Positions 21,890 through 34,320 of a DNA stretch of 64,000 bases are shown in pieces. Each line of letters starts with the position of its first letter. The stretch's first letter is position 1. Location: the NCBI RefSeq assembly GCF_022682495.2, contig NC_071391.1, forward strand, positions 108,421,195 through 108,485,194, in the 5' to 3' direction. Position numbers and translations under genes: made by a program. The stretch is from Desmodus rotundus (taxonomy: Eukaryota; Chordata; Mammalia; Chiroptera; Phyllostomidae). Under the pieces are notes generated by a model, which was not told where the DNA came from, searched no databases, and saw only the letters and a list, made by a program, of their open reading frames with translations.

Positions 21890-22225
21890 AAACCTAAATC
21901 TCTGTAAAGATATATGTACCCCTATTTCCAACATAGTATTATTTGTGATGGCCAAGACATAGAAATAACTCAAGTGCTCTCTGATAGATAACTGAATAAA
22001 AATGTCATATGTATGTACAATGTAATATTAATCAGACATAAGAAAAGATGAAATACTGCTATTTGCAAAAACTTGAGATAGACCTTGAGAATATCATGCT
22101 AAGCAAAATAACTCAGACAGAAAAAGTCAACAACCACAGGATGGCAGTCATATGTGGGATATAAAACTGAAAACAACAAAAAAATATACATGAGAAACAA
22201 GCAAACAAAAACTCATAGACACACC
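21890..22225 (+). mobile_element. old L1 ORF2 C-terminal / 3' UTR fragment
   Basis: The plus strand reads 'tacccctatttccaacatagt … gtgatggccaagacatagaaa … atgctaagcaaaataactcag … tggcagtcatatgtggga … gaaacaagcaaacaaaaactc', the sense order of an older L1 ORF2 end. The reading is full of stops. No A-tail. Confidence 0.75.
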
Positions 22226-22229
22226 CCAG

Positions 22230-22445
22230 ATAGTGGGTTCCGTTTTCATTTCATTGATGGTTTCTTTTGCTGTGCAGAAGCTTTTTAGTTTGATGTAGTC
22301 CCATTTGTTTTTCTTTAGTTTCCCTTGCCCTTGGAGATGTATCAGCAAAACAATTGCTATGAGAGATGTCTGAGATTTTACTGCATATATTTTCTTCTAG
22401 GATTTTTGTGGTTTCATAACTTCCATTTAACATTTGGCTTCATTT
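22230..22445 (-). mobile_element. L1 ORF2 internal fragment in opposite orientation
   Basis: Antisense L1 order on the plus strand: 'tttcttttgctgtgcagaagc', 'gatgtagtcccatttgttt', 'tgagatgtctgagatttt', 'atttaacatttggcttcat'. Minus-strand frames give fragments such as SYETTKILEENICSKISDIS. The segment abuts a plus-strand L1 piece, forming a head-to-head junction. Confidence 0.8.
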
Positions 22446-22954
22446 CTCAAGATTCATTGCTCTGGTATTTCTAATTATAAGACTGTGTGTTCACCACTGG
22501 AAAGAAAGGAGTAGGACTCTGAGAAAAAAATGCTGAAAAAACATGGCAACCACTGGCCAGAATTATCTCTAGCTACAAGGCTGTTGGGGTTGAGTATCTT
22601 TTTCTTTATAATCACTACAGAAGTCAAAGGAACAAAATGGTGAATAACTTGTGGGTAACTAGAATTTTTGCACTCAAATAAACAAAATAAAGATTTGAAT
22701 AAAGAAGTCAGAAGAAAGTAAGAAGAAAGGTACACTAAAAAAAAGAATAGAGGCAGTTAGGTTTGAGTCAAGAGCTCAGGGCAGAGGGACTGCTTGGGTT
22801 TTAACTTTTTAAAAAAACACAAGAATGGAAGCATTATGATTCTTGGAGCTTCTGAAATGACTGAAACTCCTTTATAGGCTACTTGTCCACCTCTTCCTTC
22901 CACTGCCTCTGCTCCTCCCAGAGGTGCATGTGTTCCCAGGCCTTCACCTTTGCT
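22446..22954. other. non-coding DNA, no recognised element
   Basis: Unique-looking, moderately AT-rich; no repeat or coding frame recognised. Confidence 0.45.
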
Positions 22955-23050
22955 TCAAGATGAGGAGACTGAGCCTCAGTTCAAGAGAGCTATTTCATTC
23001 CTCCAAGTTCATATAGCTAATAAGTAGCACAATCCAGTTTCAAACTAAGT
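22955..23050 (+). mobile_element. MIR SINE fragment
   Basis: Core 'agatgaggagactgagcctc' followed by 'tccaagttcatatagctaat' and 'agtttcaaactaagt', in MIR order. Confidence 0.7.
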
Positions 23051-23261
23051 GTTCATAGGAACTTTATGTATCCATCATAAAAACAGCCAAGCAGATGTGA
23101 TTTCTATGTTTATGAAGCATATATAGTGCAACAACTATCTCTGAATTTTCTTCTTGAAGTTGGTGAGTGACCAACAGAGAAAAATCCTTAATGTCCCATG
23201 GCATTCACCTCCTCACTGATCCTTTCATGAGTGATGATTATTAAATTCTTAGGGCCAGTGC

Positions 23262-25113
23262 TGGTCTTCTTATCAAGATGGAGGTGTAGATAAGCATGGC
23301 TCACCTTCTTGCACAACAAGAACAAAATATTGCAACTAAAAACAGAGTTCCAGCCAAGATGGAGATGTAGGTAGATACGATTCACCTCCTCGCATGACCA
23401 AAAGAAGGACAACAACCAATTTTAAAAAATAAAAATAAAAATGAGAACTGCCAGAAAATTGAAATCTATGGAAGTTCAACAACCAAGGAGTTAAAGAAGA
23501 AACATTCATCCAAACTGGTAGGAGGGGTGGAAAGGGGCAGCCAGGGTTGAGAGGAAGCACAGAAAGGTGGCAGGTGGCAGACCAGATGGGTGAGGTGGTG
23601 GCTAGTGGACCAGGCAGTCACACATTTACATGTGGGTAAACTGGGAGGAACAACTGGAGGGTGAGACACACCATGCAACACAGGGTTCTAGTGCTGGGGA
23701 AAATAAAGCCTCAGAATCTCTAGCTATAAAGACCTGTGGGGGTTGTAGTGGCAGGAGAAACAGCCAGTCTCTTGAAAGTGGGGCAAGAGATGAGCAAGCA
23801 GCATTATTCCCTCTTTGACTCCTCTCCCACATATAGCACCACAATATGTCGAAGTGGGTTGCCCCACTCTGGCAAATACCTAAGGCTCCACCCCTTATAA
23901 TGTAACATGTGCACCCAGACAAAGTGATATGGCCCAAGTGAAAGAACAGATCAAAACTCCAGAAAAGAACTAAGTGATGAGGAGATAACCTATCAGATGC
24001 AGAGTTCAAAACACTGATAATCAGGTTGCTCACAGAAATGATTGAGTATGGCTGCAAAATAAAAGAAGTGAAGGCTATACAAAGTGAAATAAAGAAAAAT
24101 ATATAAGGGGGAATCAACAGTGAAGGGAAGGAAACCAGGACTCAAATCAACGATTTGGACCAGAAAGAAGAAATAAACATGTAACCGGCACAGAATGAAG
24201 AAACAAGAATTCAAAAAAATGAGGAGTGGCTGAGGAACCTCTGGGACAACTTTAAACGTTCCAACATTCGAATCCTAGGGGGGCTAGAAGGAGAAGAGGA
24301 AGAGCAAGAAATTGAAAACTTATTTGAAAAAATAATGAAGGAAAACTTCTCCAATCTGGTGAAGGAAATAGACATGCAAGTCCAGGAAGCTCAGAGAGTC
24401 TCAAATAAGTTGAATCCAAGGAGAAACACACCAAGACACATCATAATTAAATTATCCAAAATTAAAGATAAGGAGAGAATCTTAAAAGCAGCAAGAAAAA
24501 AAGGAGACAGTTACCTACAAAGGAGTGCCCTTAAGACTATCAGCTGATTTCTCAAAAGAAACCATACGTGCAAGAAGGGGCTGGAAAGAAGTATTCAAAG
24601 TCATGAGAAGCAAGGACCTACATCCAAGATTACGCTGTCTAGGAAGGGCAGATAAAGTGTTTTCCAGACAAGGTAAAGCTAAAGGAGTTCATCATTGCCA
24701 AGCCATTATTATATGACATGCTAAAGAGACTTATTTAAGAAAAAGAAAATCAAAATTATGAACATTAAAATGGCAGTAAATTCACAACTACCAACGATTG
24801 AATCTGAAAAGCAAACTAAGCAAACAAGCAGACCAGAAACAGACATGGATATGGAAATCATTTGGATGATTTCCAGTTGGGAAGGGGAAGGCAGAGGAAG
24901 GGGGGAAATGTGCAGAGTTTAAGAATCACAAATTGGTAGGTACAGAATAGGCAGGGGCGATGTTAACGGTATAGGAAATGGAGCTGCCAAAGAACTTATG
25001 ACCCATGGACATGAACTAAGGGGAGGATATTTGGGGGGAGCGGGGGATGCTGGATGGAGGGATTAAAGGGGAAATTTGGGACAACTATAATAGCATAAAC
25101 AATAAAATGTATT
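23262..25113 (+). mobile_element. HAL1-like half-LINE (ORF1 only, no ORF2)
   Basis: Order on the plus strand: a 5' UTR starting with 'atcaagatggaggtgtag', a decayed ORF1, then directly a ~350-bp G-rich 3' UTR ending 'caacaataaaatg'-like (tagcataaacaataaaatg). Between the ORF1 end (~24,720) and the 3' UTR there is no room for an endonuclease or reverse transcriptase, and none is seen. Such ORF1-only LINEs (HAL1) depend on L1 ORF2 supplied in trans. The 5' terminus is present twice, 80 bp apart. No clear target-site duplication was found. Confidence 0.8.
23965..24717 (+). pseudogene. HAL1/L1 ORF1 (RNA-binding protein) pseudogene
   Basis: Three frames together give an L1 ORF1-type protein. RRM-like part: FKRSNIRILGGLEGEE, then ENFSNLVKEID. 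C-terminal domain: TPRHIIIKLSKIKDKERIL, KAARKKG, and DFSKETIRARRGWKEVF. These match the family hallmarks TPRHI(I/V) and RLSADFS.ET. In-frame stops break the N-terminal part (before ~24,190), and a frameshift separates the two halves near 24,530. In working L1s this protein forms trimers and coats the transcript; here it cannot be made intact. Confidence 0.82.
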
Positions 25114-27839
25114 AAAAAGAATAATGGGATAGTAAAAAAATAAAGGTAAATAATATAAAATTAAAAAAATACTTTTAAAATAAAATATTACATAGAATCC
25201 ACACCACAGCTTTGCCCAGTTTAAAATAAAGAGAAAAATAATAATCATTTAAATATTAAAAGAAATACAAACTCAAATGCAAAAGAATCTGATATATATC
25301 AGAGAATTCAATGCATAATTTCAAATTTTTGCAGTTTTTTAAAGTTAAGAAGAGATGGATAATTTTTAAGAAAATTTAAATAGCAAAAAAGATCACAAGG
25401 AGAGATGAAAAACCTGAATGTGCTGTTAATCATGGAGAGGGGCATATAAAGGTTGGTCACATATTTGCCTTCCACCTAACACTAGGCCCAGATGATCTTA
25501 TTGATCATTTATATAAAGTTGTGAAGAAAATGAAAATTTCTAGGTTTTTTATGTTTTCTCAGATCATAGGAAACAATGTAAAACTTAAAACTTCCTGATC
25601 TGTAAGCTGATTCCAAAATAAAATTAGACTAAAATAACAAATCATTCATAGAAGAAAATATTATTAAATATTTGCAAACTAATTCATGAACATATTTACA
25701 AATAACACATTCCAACCAAGTAAGATTTATTTCTTTTTGAAATATGAAGTTGGCTTAAATTTGAGAAATCTATTAATGTAAATGATTTTATGAATATGTT
25801 AAAAAATGAAACCAGTATGAACCTTAATGGACGAAATTATATTTTAGAGATGAGAAGATTGAGACACAATGTGCTTAACAAAGGTTTTTGAAATAGAAGA
25901 CAATATACATGTCACAGCTGTGTAATTGCAAATCATCCTGACTTTGAAACACCTTCTTTTGTATTAGATAAAACAATTTAGTTGTTGCCTGAGTCTCACA
26001 TAATCCTGGGTGAACCACAAGTTTTCCCAATAAAATAAATGGTTGAATTATTTTAAACATTACAGAAAACCTGGGTAAGAGCTTCTCTCTCTTATCAGGA
26101 AGCTAAACCTTTTTCTCAAAAAACCTCCAGCAAGCATCTTTTTAGATCTCATGGAGTATGAGGGGCTGGGGCTACCATCAGGAAACAAATTCTGTTTACC
26201 ACAGTGGCATTATTTTTTGATAGCTTTCAAGTAACTCCAAACCATTTCCCCCCTCTCCTTGGTGCAATCAGGAAGGCATAGTACATGGTGAGGGAAAGAG
26301 GAACCACTTGTTCGTTAGGCAATGAGTCACTTATTTCCACTCATTTCTCTGCTCTGAATTGTTTCCATGAGACAGCAGCCTCCCTCGTGCAGTCATGGAT
26401 GCCAACAGGAACTGCTGGTTTGGCAAATATTTAAGAATAATTTATTTTACAATGCAATCATTCATCTAGAAGCCAAAGACAGTTTTACTGAATTGGATAC
26501 ATAAAATAGTTTATGATCAGAGGACACTGGAGGGCAAATCACCAGCAGTAGTGATTAGTCTCGAATGGTGTGCCTCACACATCAGCAAATAAAATGATGT
26601 GAATATGGGAACAGCTAAAGGGATATATGAATGTTCTAAAGCCATTGCAGGCAACTTTTCTTTGCTTCATTCTAGAATGCCACACACTTAAAATAATATT
26701 TTATGGGTATGTGACATGAAAGGAATGCCTTATGCTATAGGGCCCCATCTATACTCCTTGAATAGCTCATATTTGAACTGTGTGACCACAGATCAATTTG
26801 GAAGATGCTCTTAGTCAAGTCTGTGTGCTCCGCTGTCTTCCATCTAAGCGGTCTCAAATCGGCAGAATTAATAGACCCTGCTCCTGCCCCTGTTGCATCA
26901 GCTGCATTTCAGTTTGCTGTGCCTTCCACTTAGAATAGATTTAATCCGGGTCTTCTTCTGACTTCTCTCATAATTATTAAACAATAAGAAATTGTTTGAA
27001 GGAAAAGGGAAGCTCCTTTTCTTTAACTAGATCTTCAGGAGTTACTTCTGAGTTTGTCAAGCAAAGCTGACGTGGAGAGCTCCTACTAAATGTGCATTAC
27101 GGAGAAGAATGCCTGGAGTTCTTTCTGTAGGGGAGTGAGGGAGGCAGACAGGTTAGGGCCTGCTGGGCAGAGAGAAATTTTAGTGGGGTGGTCAGAGGCT
27201 TCTTGCCTAAGGGTAAATGTGCTGAATTTTTCTTACTGGACTAATTTAAAACAGTCATTTTGTTAATGTTACTCAATACTGGTGTCATAATTCCAAGAGA
27301 GAATGGGCAGAGAAGTTGAACCGTTTGCCATTTTTTTTGACTTGACTTCATTTCACTCTCTGTTCTGTCATCCTTGAGCCTCACACCCAACTTCTGCTCC
27401 ATGGGTGTTTCTCATTTCTATTGTGAGGTGATAAGTTGTGCTGTGATTTGATAAATATTTTTCTAAGCACAATTTCAGTCTCCAGCAAGCTGTGACTGTC
27501 TTGTGGTCATAAGGGACATCAATCAGAGGGACTGATTTCTTTAGTTAAACCTTCCCTCTTCTGCATGATCAGTTTTTTTCTCTATTTGATTATATTTTTC
27601 AGCATTGTACAATTCTGCAGTAATCTACTATTTAAAATCATAAGCAATACCTTGGGTCGTCACTTCTGACCCACATGCCACCACACATGTCACCTGCTGC
27701 CTTTCATCACACCCTGATTGAGTCTCTGCTGTCATCGCTGGAATTGTATTAGCCTCTGTACGCTTTTAACTCTCAAGTCCTGGCATTCTTGAAATTTATC
27801 TTCTATTCAACATTCGTAGTTACCCTTTCATATATCAGA
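25114..27839. other. long repeat-poor DNA; possible conserved non-coding element (26.24-26.99 kb)
   Basis: 25,114-26,230 is AT-rich without a recognised element, apart from a faint MIR-like core at about 25,848. The 26,240-26,990 part is repeat-free and of mixed composition, with a RUNX-like tgtgaccacag, AP-1-like aatgagtcact and homeodomain-like cores. It is a candidate for conserved regulatory DNA. 27,000-27,840 shows no clear element. Confidence 0.3.
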
Positions 27840-28446
27840 CCACATAGTAAAAAATTAAACTCCTTTCCCTCTAGAATGACATCCAATTCCTTACACTGTA
27901 AGCAGGACCTTATATGCTTTGGCCCTTGATTCATCCTCCAGTGTCATCTGAAACCAGGCTGCCCCACCCTCCCTTTCCTCCAGAGACAGACACCTGCCTG
28001 CATTTCAACTTCACTCGTTATTCTTCTGTCCCTTGAATATTTCAAGATATTTCCCACATTAATTTGTTGTGGATTAATCTTGGATTGCTTCATTTCATGC
28101 TTTTTGAGTGGCATATATCTTCTCATCCTTACATTGAATCTCAGCTCCGCCATTATCTCCACAGAGTGGGTTTACTTCCCCACACCATATTAGAATCATA
28201 ACCCTCCTTGATTAGAACTACTCTCATGGAACACACATGAAAATGTTTATGTTGCTCACTGATTTCTGAGTTTATATGGCTGCTGTGGTAGTCACAAAAT
28301 ATGCACAAACACACACAGGCACACCCCCACATATGTGAGGCTTCATGGGGGCAAGCACTTGGCCTGTTTGTTCACCTCTGCATCCCTTCAAAGAAGAGAA
28401 AATATCTGGCATATATCAAATGCCCAATAAATATTTCTTGAGTAAA
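27840..28446 (+). mobile_element. L2 (LINE2) 3' end
   Basis: The coding remnant ('tttggcccttgattcatcctccagtgtcat', 'caggctgccccaccctcc') leads to the characteristic L2 ending: 'gggggcaagcacttggcctg', 'tgttcacctctgcatccc', 'tctggcatatatcaaatgcc', 'caataaatatttcttgagtaa'. Ancient, heavily mutated; the left boundary is approximate. Confidence 0.75.
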
Positions 28447-28479
28447 TCTGCTTTAAAGTATAGAATTGGATAAAAGGAA

Positions 28480-28555
28480 GAGAGCACTCAGAGTAATAAA
28501 CACACATGATACACTTTCAGAGAGCACTCAAATTAATAAACACACATGATACATA
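28480..28555. repeat. 40-bp tandem duplication
   Basis: Two units of period 40: gagagcactcagagtaataa followed by acacacatgatacac, then gagagcactcaaattaataa followed by acacacatgataca. They differ at three positions in the first 35 bp. Located directly after the L2 3' end. Confidence 0.85.
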
Positions 28556-31500
28556 CATATCATATATATCATTTATTATGTCTGTACAGAGAAAGTCCAG
28601 CCATTGTTAATATAACAAGAATGGTTTACGTGACATTGATGTTACCTGAGCATCAATTTTGTTCTTTAGGACATTAAAATTTGTATATGTATATGTGCTT
28701 ATTTATATAATTATGTTTAATAGTAGGTAAATAAATGTATTAGTATACTCAAAGAACCTAACATAGTCAATGGAAAATAAGATTTTAATTTTCTTCCTCT
28801 TCCAAAAATTATACAATAATATAGCAAGTAATAAATTATATAGGATGGTAATAATAATTTGCAGAACTTATGTCAGGAGCTAAGTTGTTCTTCCAAAAAA
28901 TTAATTGTTAAATATAATTTTATTACATTTTAGGCTTCTCACCAAATTAAATAAATTAGGAAAACCTCACATTTTAGAATATCTGCACTGATATTTTAAA
29001 AATATGCCAACCATAAATATGCCACAAAGTAGAATAAATAAGTGGAACACCAGGTTCAAATGGAAAAGAGAAGAGAAACTTAGAGGTTCTTTGGTTGGTT
29101 GCCAGCATTATACTTAATGAGAACTCTAAGGTTAAGAAAGTAAAAATGAGTTGCCAAAAATATATACAGATTTAATGATTAGTCCAGAAACTTTATTCTG
29201 GTTGTTGTACCTTGCCCAGTGCTATGTACCTTAAAATTCCAATAAAAAATATTTATTAGTAAGAACACTTTTGTTCATTTATTATATCCTGCATAACAAT
29301 ACAAAATTTAGGAATGGCCTATCAAAATTTTTCTAAGACAGTTTATGCCTCTCAATCTTCTGCTTTCCTTACCTTGATCTTTCCTTGCTTCCTTCTTTAC
29401 TTAACAAATATCTGTTAAGCAATTACTTTATGACTCTTTTTTTCCAAGATCCTAGTTTCTGTTTTTGACACAGAAAGTACCAAGACTAAAACTGGTACCA
29501 CTGCACCATGGTGATGCAATTAATTCCATTATAAACTAACTGAACACATACCCAAAGACACACACACACACACACTCCTTTAAAAATTTCCTAAGAAGTC
29601 AAAGTTTTTAAAGCAAAATCTTGGACTTGTGGAATCAATATTAACTTATTAATAACTAAACCAATCCACACATAATGTTTTTAAAATAGAAACAAATGAC
29701 CATAAAAGTTTCTTCACTGTAATATTAATATATGCTTATTATAGGCCATTTGGGTAATACTGGAAAACTAAAAGGAACAAAATAAATCATCCATGGATTC
29801 ATTACCAAGAAGCAATACATTTTAAAATTCCTTAATTTTTTTGACATTTGTCATGTTTTCTTGAGAGATAGTTCAAATTACAGTGCATTCATAATTTTAT
29901 AAGCTTTAATAAAATTTATGGTGAATCACTTACTATAAAGTCTTTATATGCATTTAAAAATACTATTTTATTACCCAGATGTTCTATTACTTATTTAGCC
30001 ATGCCTTTAACAAAGTCTGGCTTTCATTCTGAAGTGCAATTTTTAACCCTCCAAAAGTCACTCAAAATAAATATAAATCAGCCCTAGGAAACTGGTTATT
30101 GACTTATTGACTGTATGGTTCAGACACGTAGACAAAGAAAAGCAAAGACTGTCATAAATTATTTAAGTTCTGACTCCTGGAATCATTACATCCTTATTCT
30201 TAAGTTAACTCTCCCTAGTGTTTAGCATCTATCTCTACCTCGGAGAGGAAATTTTTAGCAGGCTTTAATCAAACATTCTAATATTGATAATCAAGTTATT
30301 ATTACTGACCTTGCCATTAGATTCTGCTTTTTTCTCTGTGATCACAATCTTGTATTAGTAAGTTGTGAAGCTGTTCATTTATTTTCAGACATTGGAAAGT
30401 TTTGCCCTAGTCTCACCAGACTCCCTCTAGGAATGTTGATCGAGTTTGATTATGCCAACAGTGTCTTGACTTAAACTTTTAATTATCCTTTCGTTTATTA
30501 ATTCACTCAAGCATGAATAAATTCATGCATTTATTCATTTGCACATAAATTTATGCATTCATGAAGTAATTCCCCTCAAAAGTTTCTGAGACACTTCCAT
30601 GTCCCCGGCACTGTGCTAGCTGCTTGGGGATACATAGATGCATAAAACACAGATTTAGTCTTGCAAGGAAGAATGACATCCGATGCATCTTTTTTTTGCT
30701 GACTTCTATCCTCACGCTCTAACATCCTGTATCCTGAGAGGAAGTGTTTCACTGTATTCTCACCTCCTATGTGGATATGGCTATTCCACCAAATGATGCT
30801 TTGTTCTTGCACCTGCAATTTTGTCTCTTCCCCAAATCATTCTCAGTCCCAGACTCTCTGTGTCAGCCTTACATCACCGAAGGAAGCCAGGTTATGTTCA
30901 GCCATGGCTGTAATATGACGAAAGGAATTTAGGAGTTGTGACATTGTCCTCCTACTCCAGTAATACTTAATTTAAGGGTGTCACCTGAAAAAGGAACCTA
31001 ATCTTTACCTCTCATACAGCCAAAAAGTTTCATATCGTGATAGCAGGAAAGAAACTGTAAGTTTTATAAGCATTTTCATCTCTTCCTTTTCCGCTGAAAA
31101 GCAGAAATGAATTCTTAAGGTTAAGTGTTACAAAAAGTTCAGTAGCGTTTCTTAAATTTTCACATATGGAGCCTACAAAACTCCCCTGAATATTCTCTAG
31201 TGTTCTGCTGGGACAATGCCAAACTGCCAGTTTCTGCCAGGTTAGAACGAAAGGCAGCGTTACGAGGGGGTGGAAGGGGCATTTCACTAACCCACAGAGG
31301 GAAGATGAGTGTGCCAAGGTCATTCTCTACCTAGGTTTCAAAAAGTGCACAATTCCTCCTTTGACACAACAGAGGTGTGTACGTATCTCTACAACTAGTT
31401 AGAATTAGTGCAATTTTTATGCTACTGTATATTCAGGATTATCCAGAAAATAGGACAAATAGGATCTAGGAAATATCTAAATATATCTATATCTATCTGT

Positions 31501-33457
31501 ATGTGTCTGTATGCATATAAGTATATCTATATACATCATCTAACACTATATCTCCATCTGTATCTAGACATGCATGTGTATGTACATGTACAGAGAGAAC
31601 TATCATTGGGTACCATCTGAAGATGAGTCAGTGTTAAAAATCAACAATGAGAAATTCAAACACACATGAAGATGGATTATTACCATGTGAAAACATTATC
31701 TCTGGACTCAAGTGGCTTAAACACTGAGGGTAGAGATTTAGCAGGGTTTAAATCCCCCAAATGAGAATGGTAAGACAAAAATGGTGTGTAGCACTTATAA
31801 GGAAATCAGAGCATGTCAGAGTCCTGGAATAAAAGTGTTCTCAAACTAGGGAGTAAAAATAGAAGTTGAGTCCTGTATAATCGGGTACATAGGGCAGGCA
31901 TGAGATCAGGAACCTGAGTTTAGGAGCCTCTGTGTCAGAACAACGACATTTGTTCATTTGCTACTCGTAGGTGTTCGTATGTTCAGTCCTTCATTATTCA
32001 GCGTTTATTGATACAAAGATAGATGGTCTTTACAACGTTAAAACTAGGATCACAGGGATGGCCCGTAAAAAAAATAAACTCACCCCTGTCAGGTTCTGCG
32101 ACACATGACACATGAAGCTCATGAAGCTAATGACAGATCGTTGTATAACAGGGACTCGGAAGAGGAAAGCCATGTTTAGATGTCAGCTGAAGTTTTATAC
32201 TGCCTCAGGAATAGTTTATAATCTAGATGGGCAGACAATTTAAAATCCTGGGTCTTGATATTTGTTTATTTTTGGACAGGAATATCAAATATTTTATTGT
32301 AGTCCTCTGTAGTGATATTTTTCATTTTTAACTTTCTTTATGATGTGAAATGCCATGCTACCACTGGTACTATGTAAAGAATAACCTGAATTTTCTTTCA
32401 CCTTACATAAAATATTTTTCACTTTTTTGTTTTTCATATTTCAAAGCAGAAACATGATATAAAATCCATAATCTCTATAGATAATAAACCCGGAGAGATA
32501 CCTAGTAATGTCCAGCATAACGGGCATGTGACTTACGATGTCCTAAACAGTTCTCGAGGCCTGGACAAACTCACCTAACTTCATGGAGTTTACTCATCTG
32601 TAAAAACAAGAACTCTGATATTTTCCCATTTCCACGCAGAATTGCTAAGAGCTGAGGCTCATTGTTCTCCATCACGCACACTGGACGCAGAGGAGAGACC
32701 CAGCAAGGCAAGTCTAAGCCCGGTGACAGGAACTCTCTTTGTTTGAAGTCACTTTGCCCTCTAGGTCCCACTAGAAGTTTTTATTTATTCAAGAATTATC
32801 ACTTTATAAAGTTTATAAGTTGATAAGCTTTATTAGTTTATAAAAATAAAAAATCAATATAAAATGTTTGCTAAACTCAGAAAACACCTAGAAAAAGAAA
32901 GAAAGTGTCACCTGAAAAGCCTTTACCACTTGCTTGTTTTAAACTGAGCTGAACTAGGCAAAGAGAGATGAAGGCAGGGTTTAGACACTGCTGTTGATCT
33001 AATGGTGTTGTCACGTGGCCAAAATCTGATTCGTTAGCGATATGATACATAGATACTGTGTGTTGGCCTAACATTATAAAAGATGAACCAGGGTTAATTA
33101 CCACCAAGTTTCATGGTACTTGTTTTCACAGCAATAGATGCAGGTGCTATCTTAACTTGTAGTGATGGGAAATTATTTAGGCTCAACTTATTTAGTTTTT
33201 AAAAGTGTTTGTGATTTTTGAAGAGTACATTAGATTTAAATTATTTAATTGTTACTGAATTGTTTCATAATCAATTATAGCAAATGAAAACATGTGGAGC
33301 CCTAACAAGTAACAGTATCCAAAAACATTTATGAAATAAGAAAACTTGACAAGATGCTTGTCCAGGTGGTCTGCGTCGAAGCTACTTGAGGAGTTGTTTC
33401 AATGCAGTTCCTTCCTTCACATTTGACCTACCAAGTCAGAATATGTGGAAATAGTGC
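28556..33457. other. long non-coding interval with few recognised repeats
   Basis: Holds an AT-rich stretch (28.56-30.0 kb) with a small (CA)n at 29,559-29,575, a MIR/L2-like motif at about 30,585-30,660 ('acttccatgtccccggcactgtgctag') and unassigned DNA. The minus-strand frame at 31,030-31,323 and the plus-strand frames near 30.8 and 31.4 kb show no domain. I see no gene. Confidence 0.4.
31465..31600. repeat. degenerate TATC/TGTA microsatellite
   Basis: Imperfect tetranucleotide repeat with alternating pyrimidine-purine character (tatatctatatctatctgta … tgcatgtgtatgtacatgta). The open frame across it is an artefact. Confidence 0.8.
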
Positions 33458-33852
33458 CTGTGAGTTAATTTCTGGTCCATGGTGTAAGACAGCAGTCCAA
33501 TCTCATTCCATTTTTATCACAATCATTAGTTGAAGACACTAGCCTTTCCCTGCTGTGTCTTCTTGACACCCTTGTTAAAGCTCAGTTGACCATATATGTA
33601 CGGGTTTATTTTGGAACTTAGTTTTGTTTCATTGGTATATGCAGACATACCTTCTTTTACTGAGGTACAGTTTATTATGCTTCACAGATTTTATGCTTTT
33701 TTTACAAATTGAAGGCAAGAACCTCAAGCAGCAGAAAGAGCGTGACTCACTTTATGGGTGGTCTGGAACGCAACCTGCACTGTCTCCAGGGTGGGCCTGT
33801 GTGCTGTCTTTGTGCAAGTACTATACTGTTTTGGTTACTGTATCTTATCAAA
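33458..33852 (-). mobile_element. L1 ORF2 fragment carrying a Tigger-like insertion (copy A)
   Basis: The flanks are antisense L1 ORF2: 'ttctggtccatggtgtaagac', 'catttttatcacaatcatt', 'cccttgttaaagctcagttg' on the left and 'gcaagtactatactgttttgg' on the right. Between them (about 33,642-33,800) sits a segment starting cagacataccttctttta and including ttttttacaaattgaaggc, which resembles the end of a Tigger-type DNA transposon. The same L1 with the same insertion at the same place recurs at 44,953-45,385. The left edge is abrupt with no poly-A. Confidence 0.8.
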
Positions 33853-34065
33853 TACAGGGTCCAGCATAAATAACTCCCCCTTGTTAGTACAAAATCTTTT
33901 ATTACAAAATCATAAGCATGTACTTCTGTAACATAACCATATCACACTCAAGCACCCCATATGACATTTTAGGTGAAATGTTCACATTAAAACTATGAAT
34001 TGCTACACCCATATTATTACCCTACAACCACACTCAAGCAGACATTACTTTTGCCAGACCCTGTA
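33853..34065. mobile_element. 209-bp TA-flanked MITE (mariner-type)
   Basis: The element (33,855-34,063) lies between TA dinucleotides. The left end reads cagggtccagcataaataa and the right end, reversed, reads cagggtctggcaaaagtaa, imperfect terminal inverted repeats of ~20 bp. Internal sequence is AT-rich and non-coding. It lies at the right edge of L1 copy A. It differs from the AGGGTGGGGC MITE family. Confidence 0.75.
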
Positions 34066-34320
34066 TTTATGAAGGTACATTTTTTTTAAAAAAATTGAAC
34101 TCCTGAAGAAGAGTTTTGGTAAAAGGTAATCTTTTACATACTATGTGATATTATCAGATGTAATTTAGTACCTATTGTAAGTTGGTGTTCTGGGCCTTTT
34201 GACTAGCCCCCTTCTAATTTGGCTTAAAATCTGTAAGGGTTAAATCAACAAGGGTGAAATGAGATTAGGCCTCAACTAATTAATCGGTCATCCAGAGGAG
34301 AGTTCTTGTCTGCTAATATG
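34066..34320. other. non-coding DNA
   Basis: No recognised element between the MITE and the Tigger remnant. Confidence 0.45.

Noticed and set aside
23626..24117. 163-codon minus-strand open frame
   Set aside because: It is antisense to the HAL1 5' UTR and ORF1 start on the plus strand; no domain is visible.
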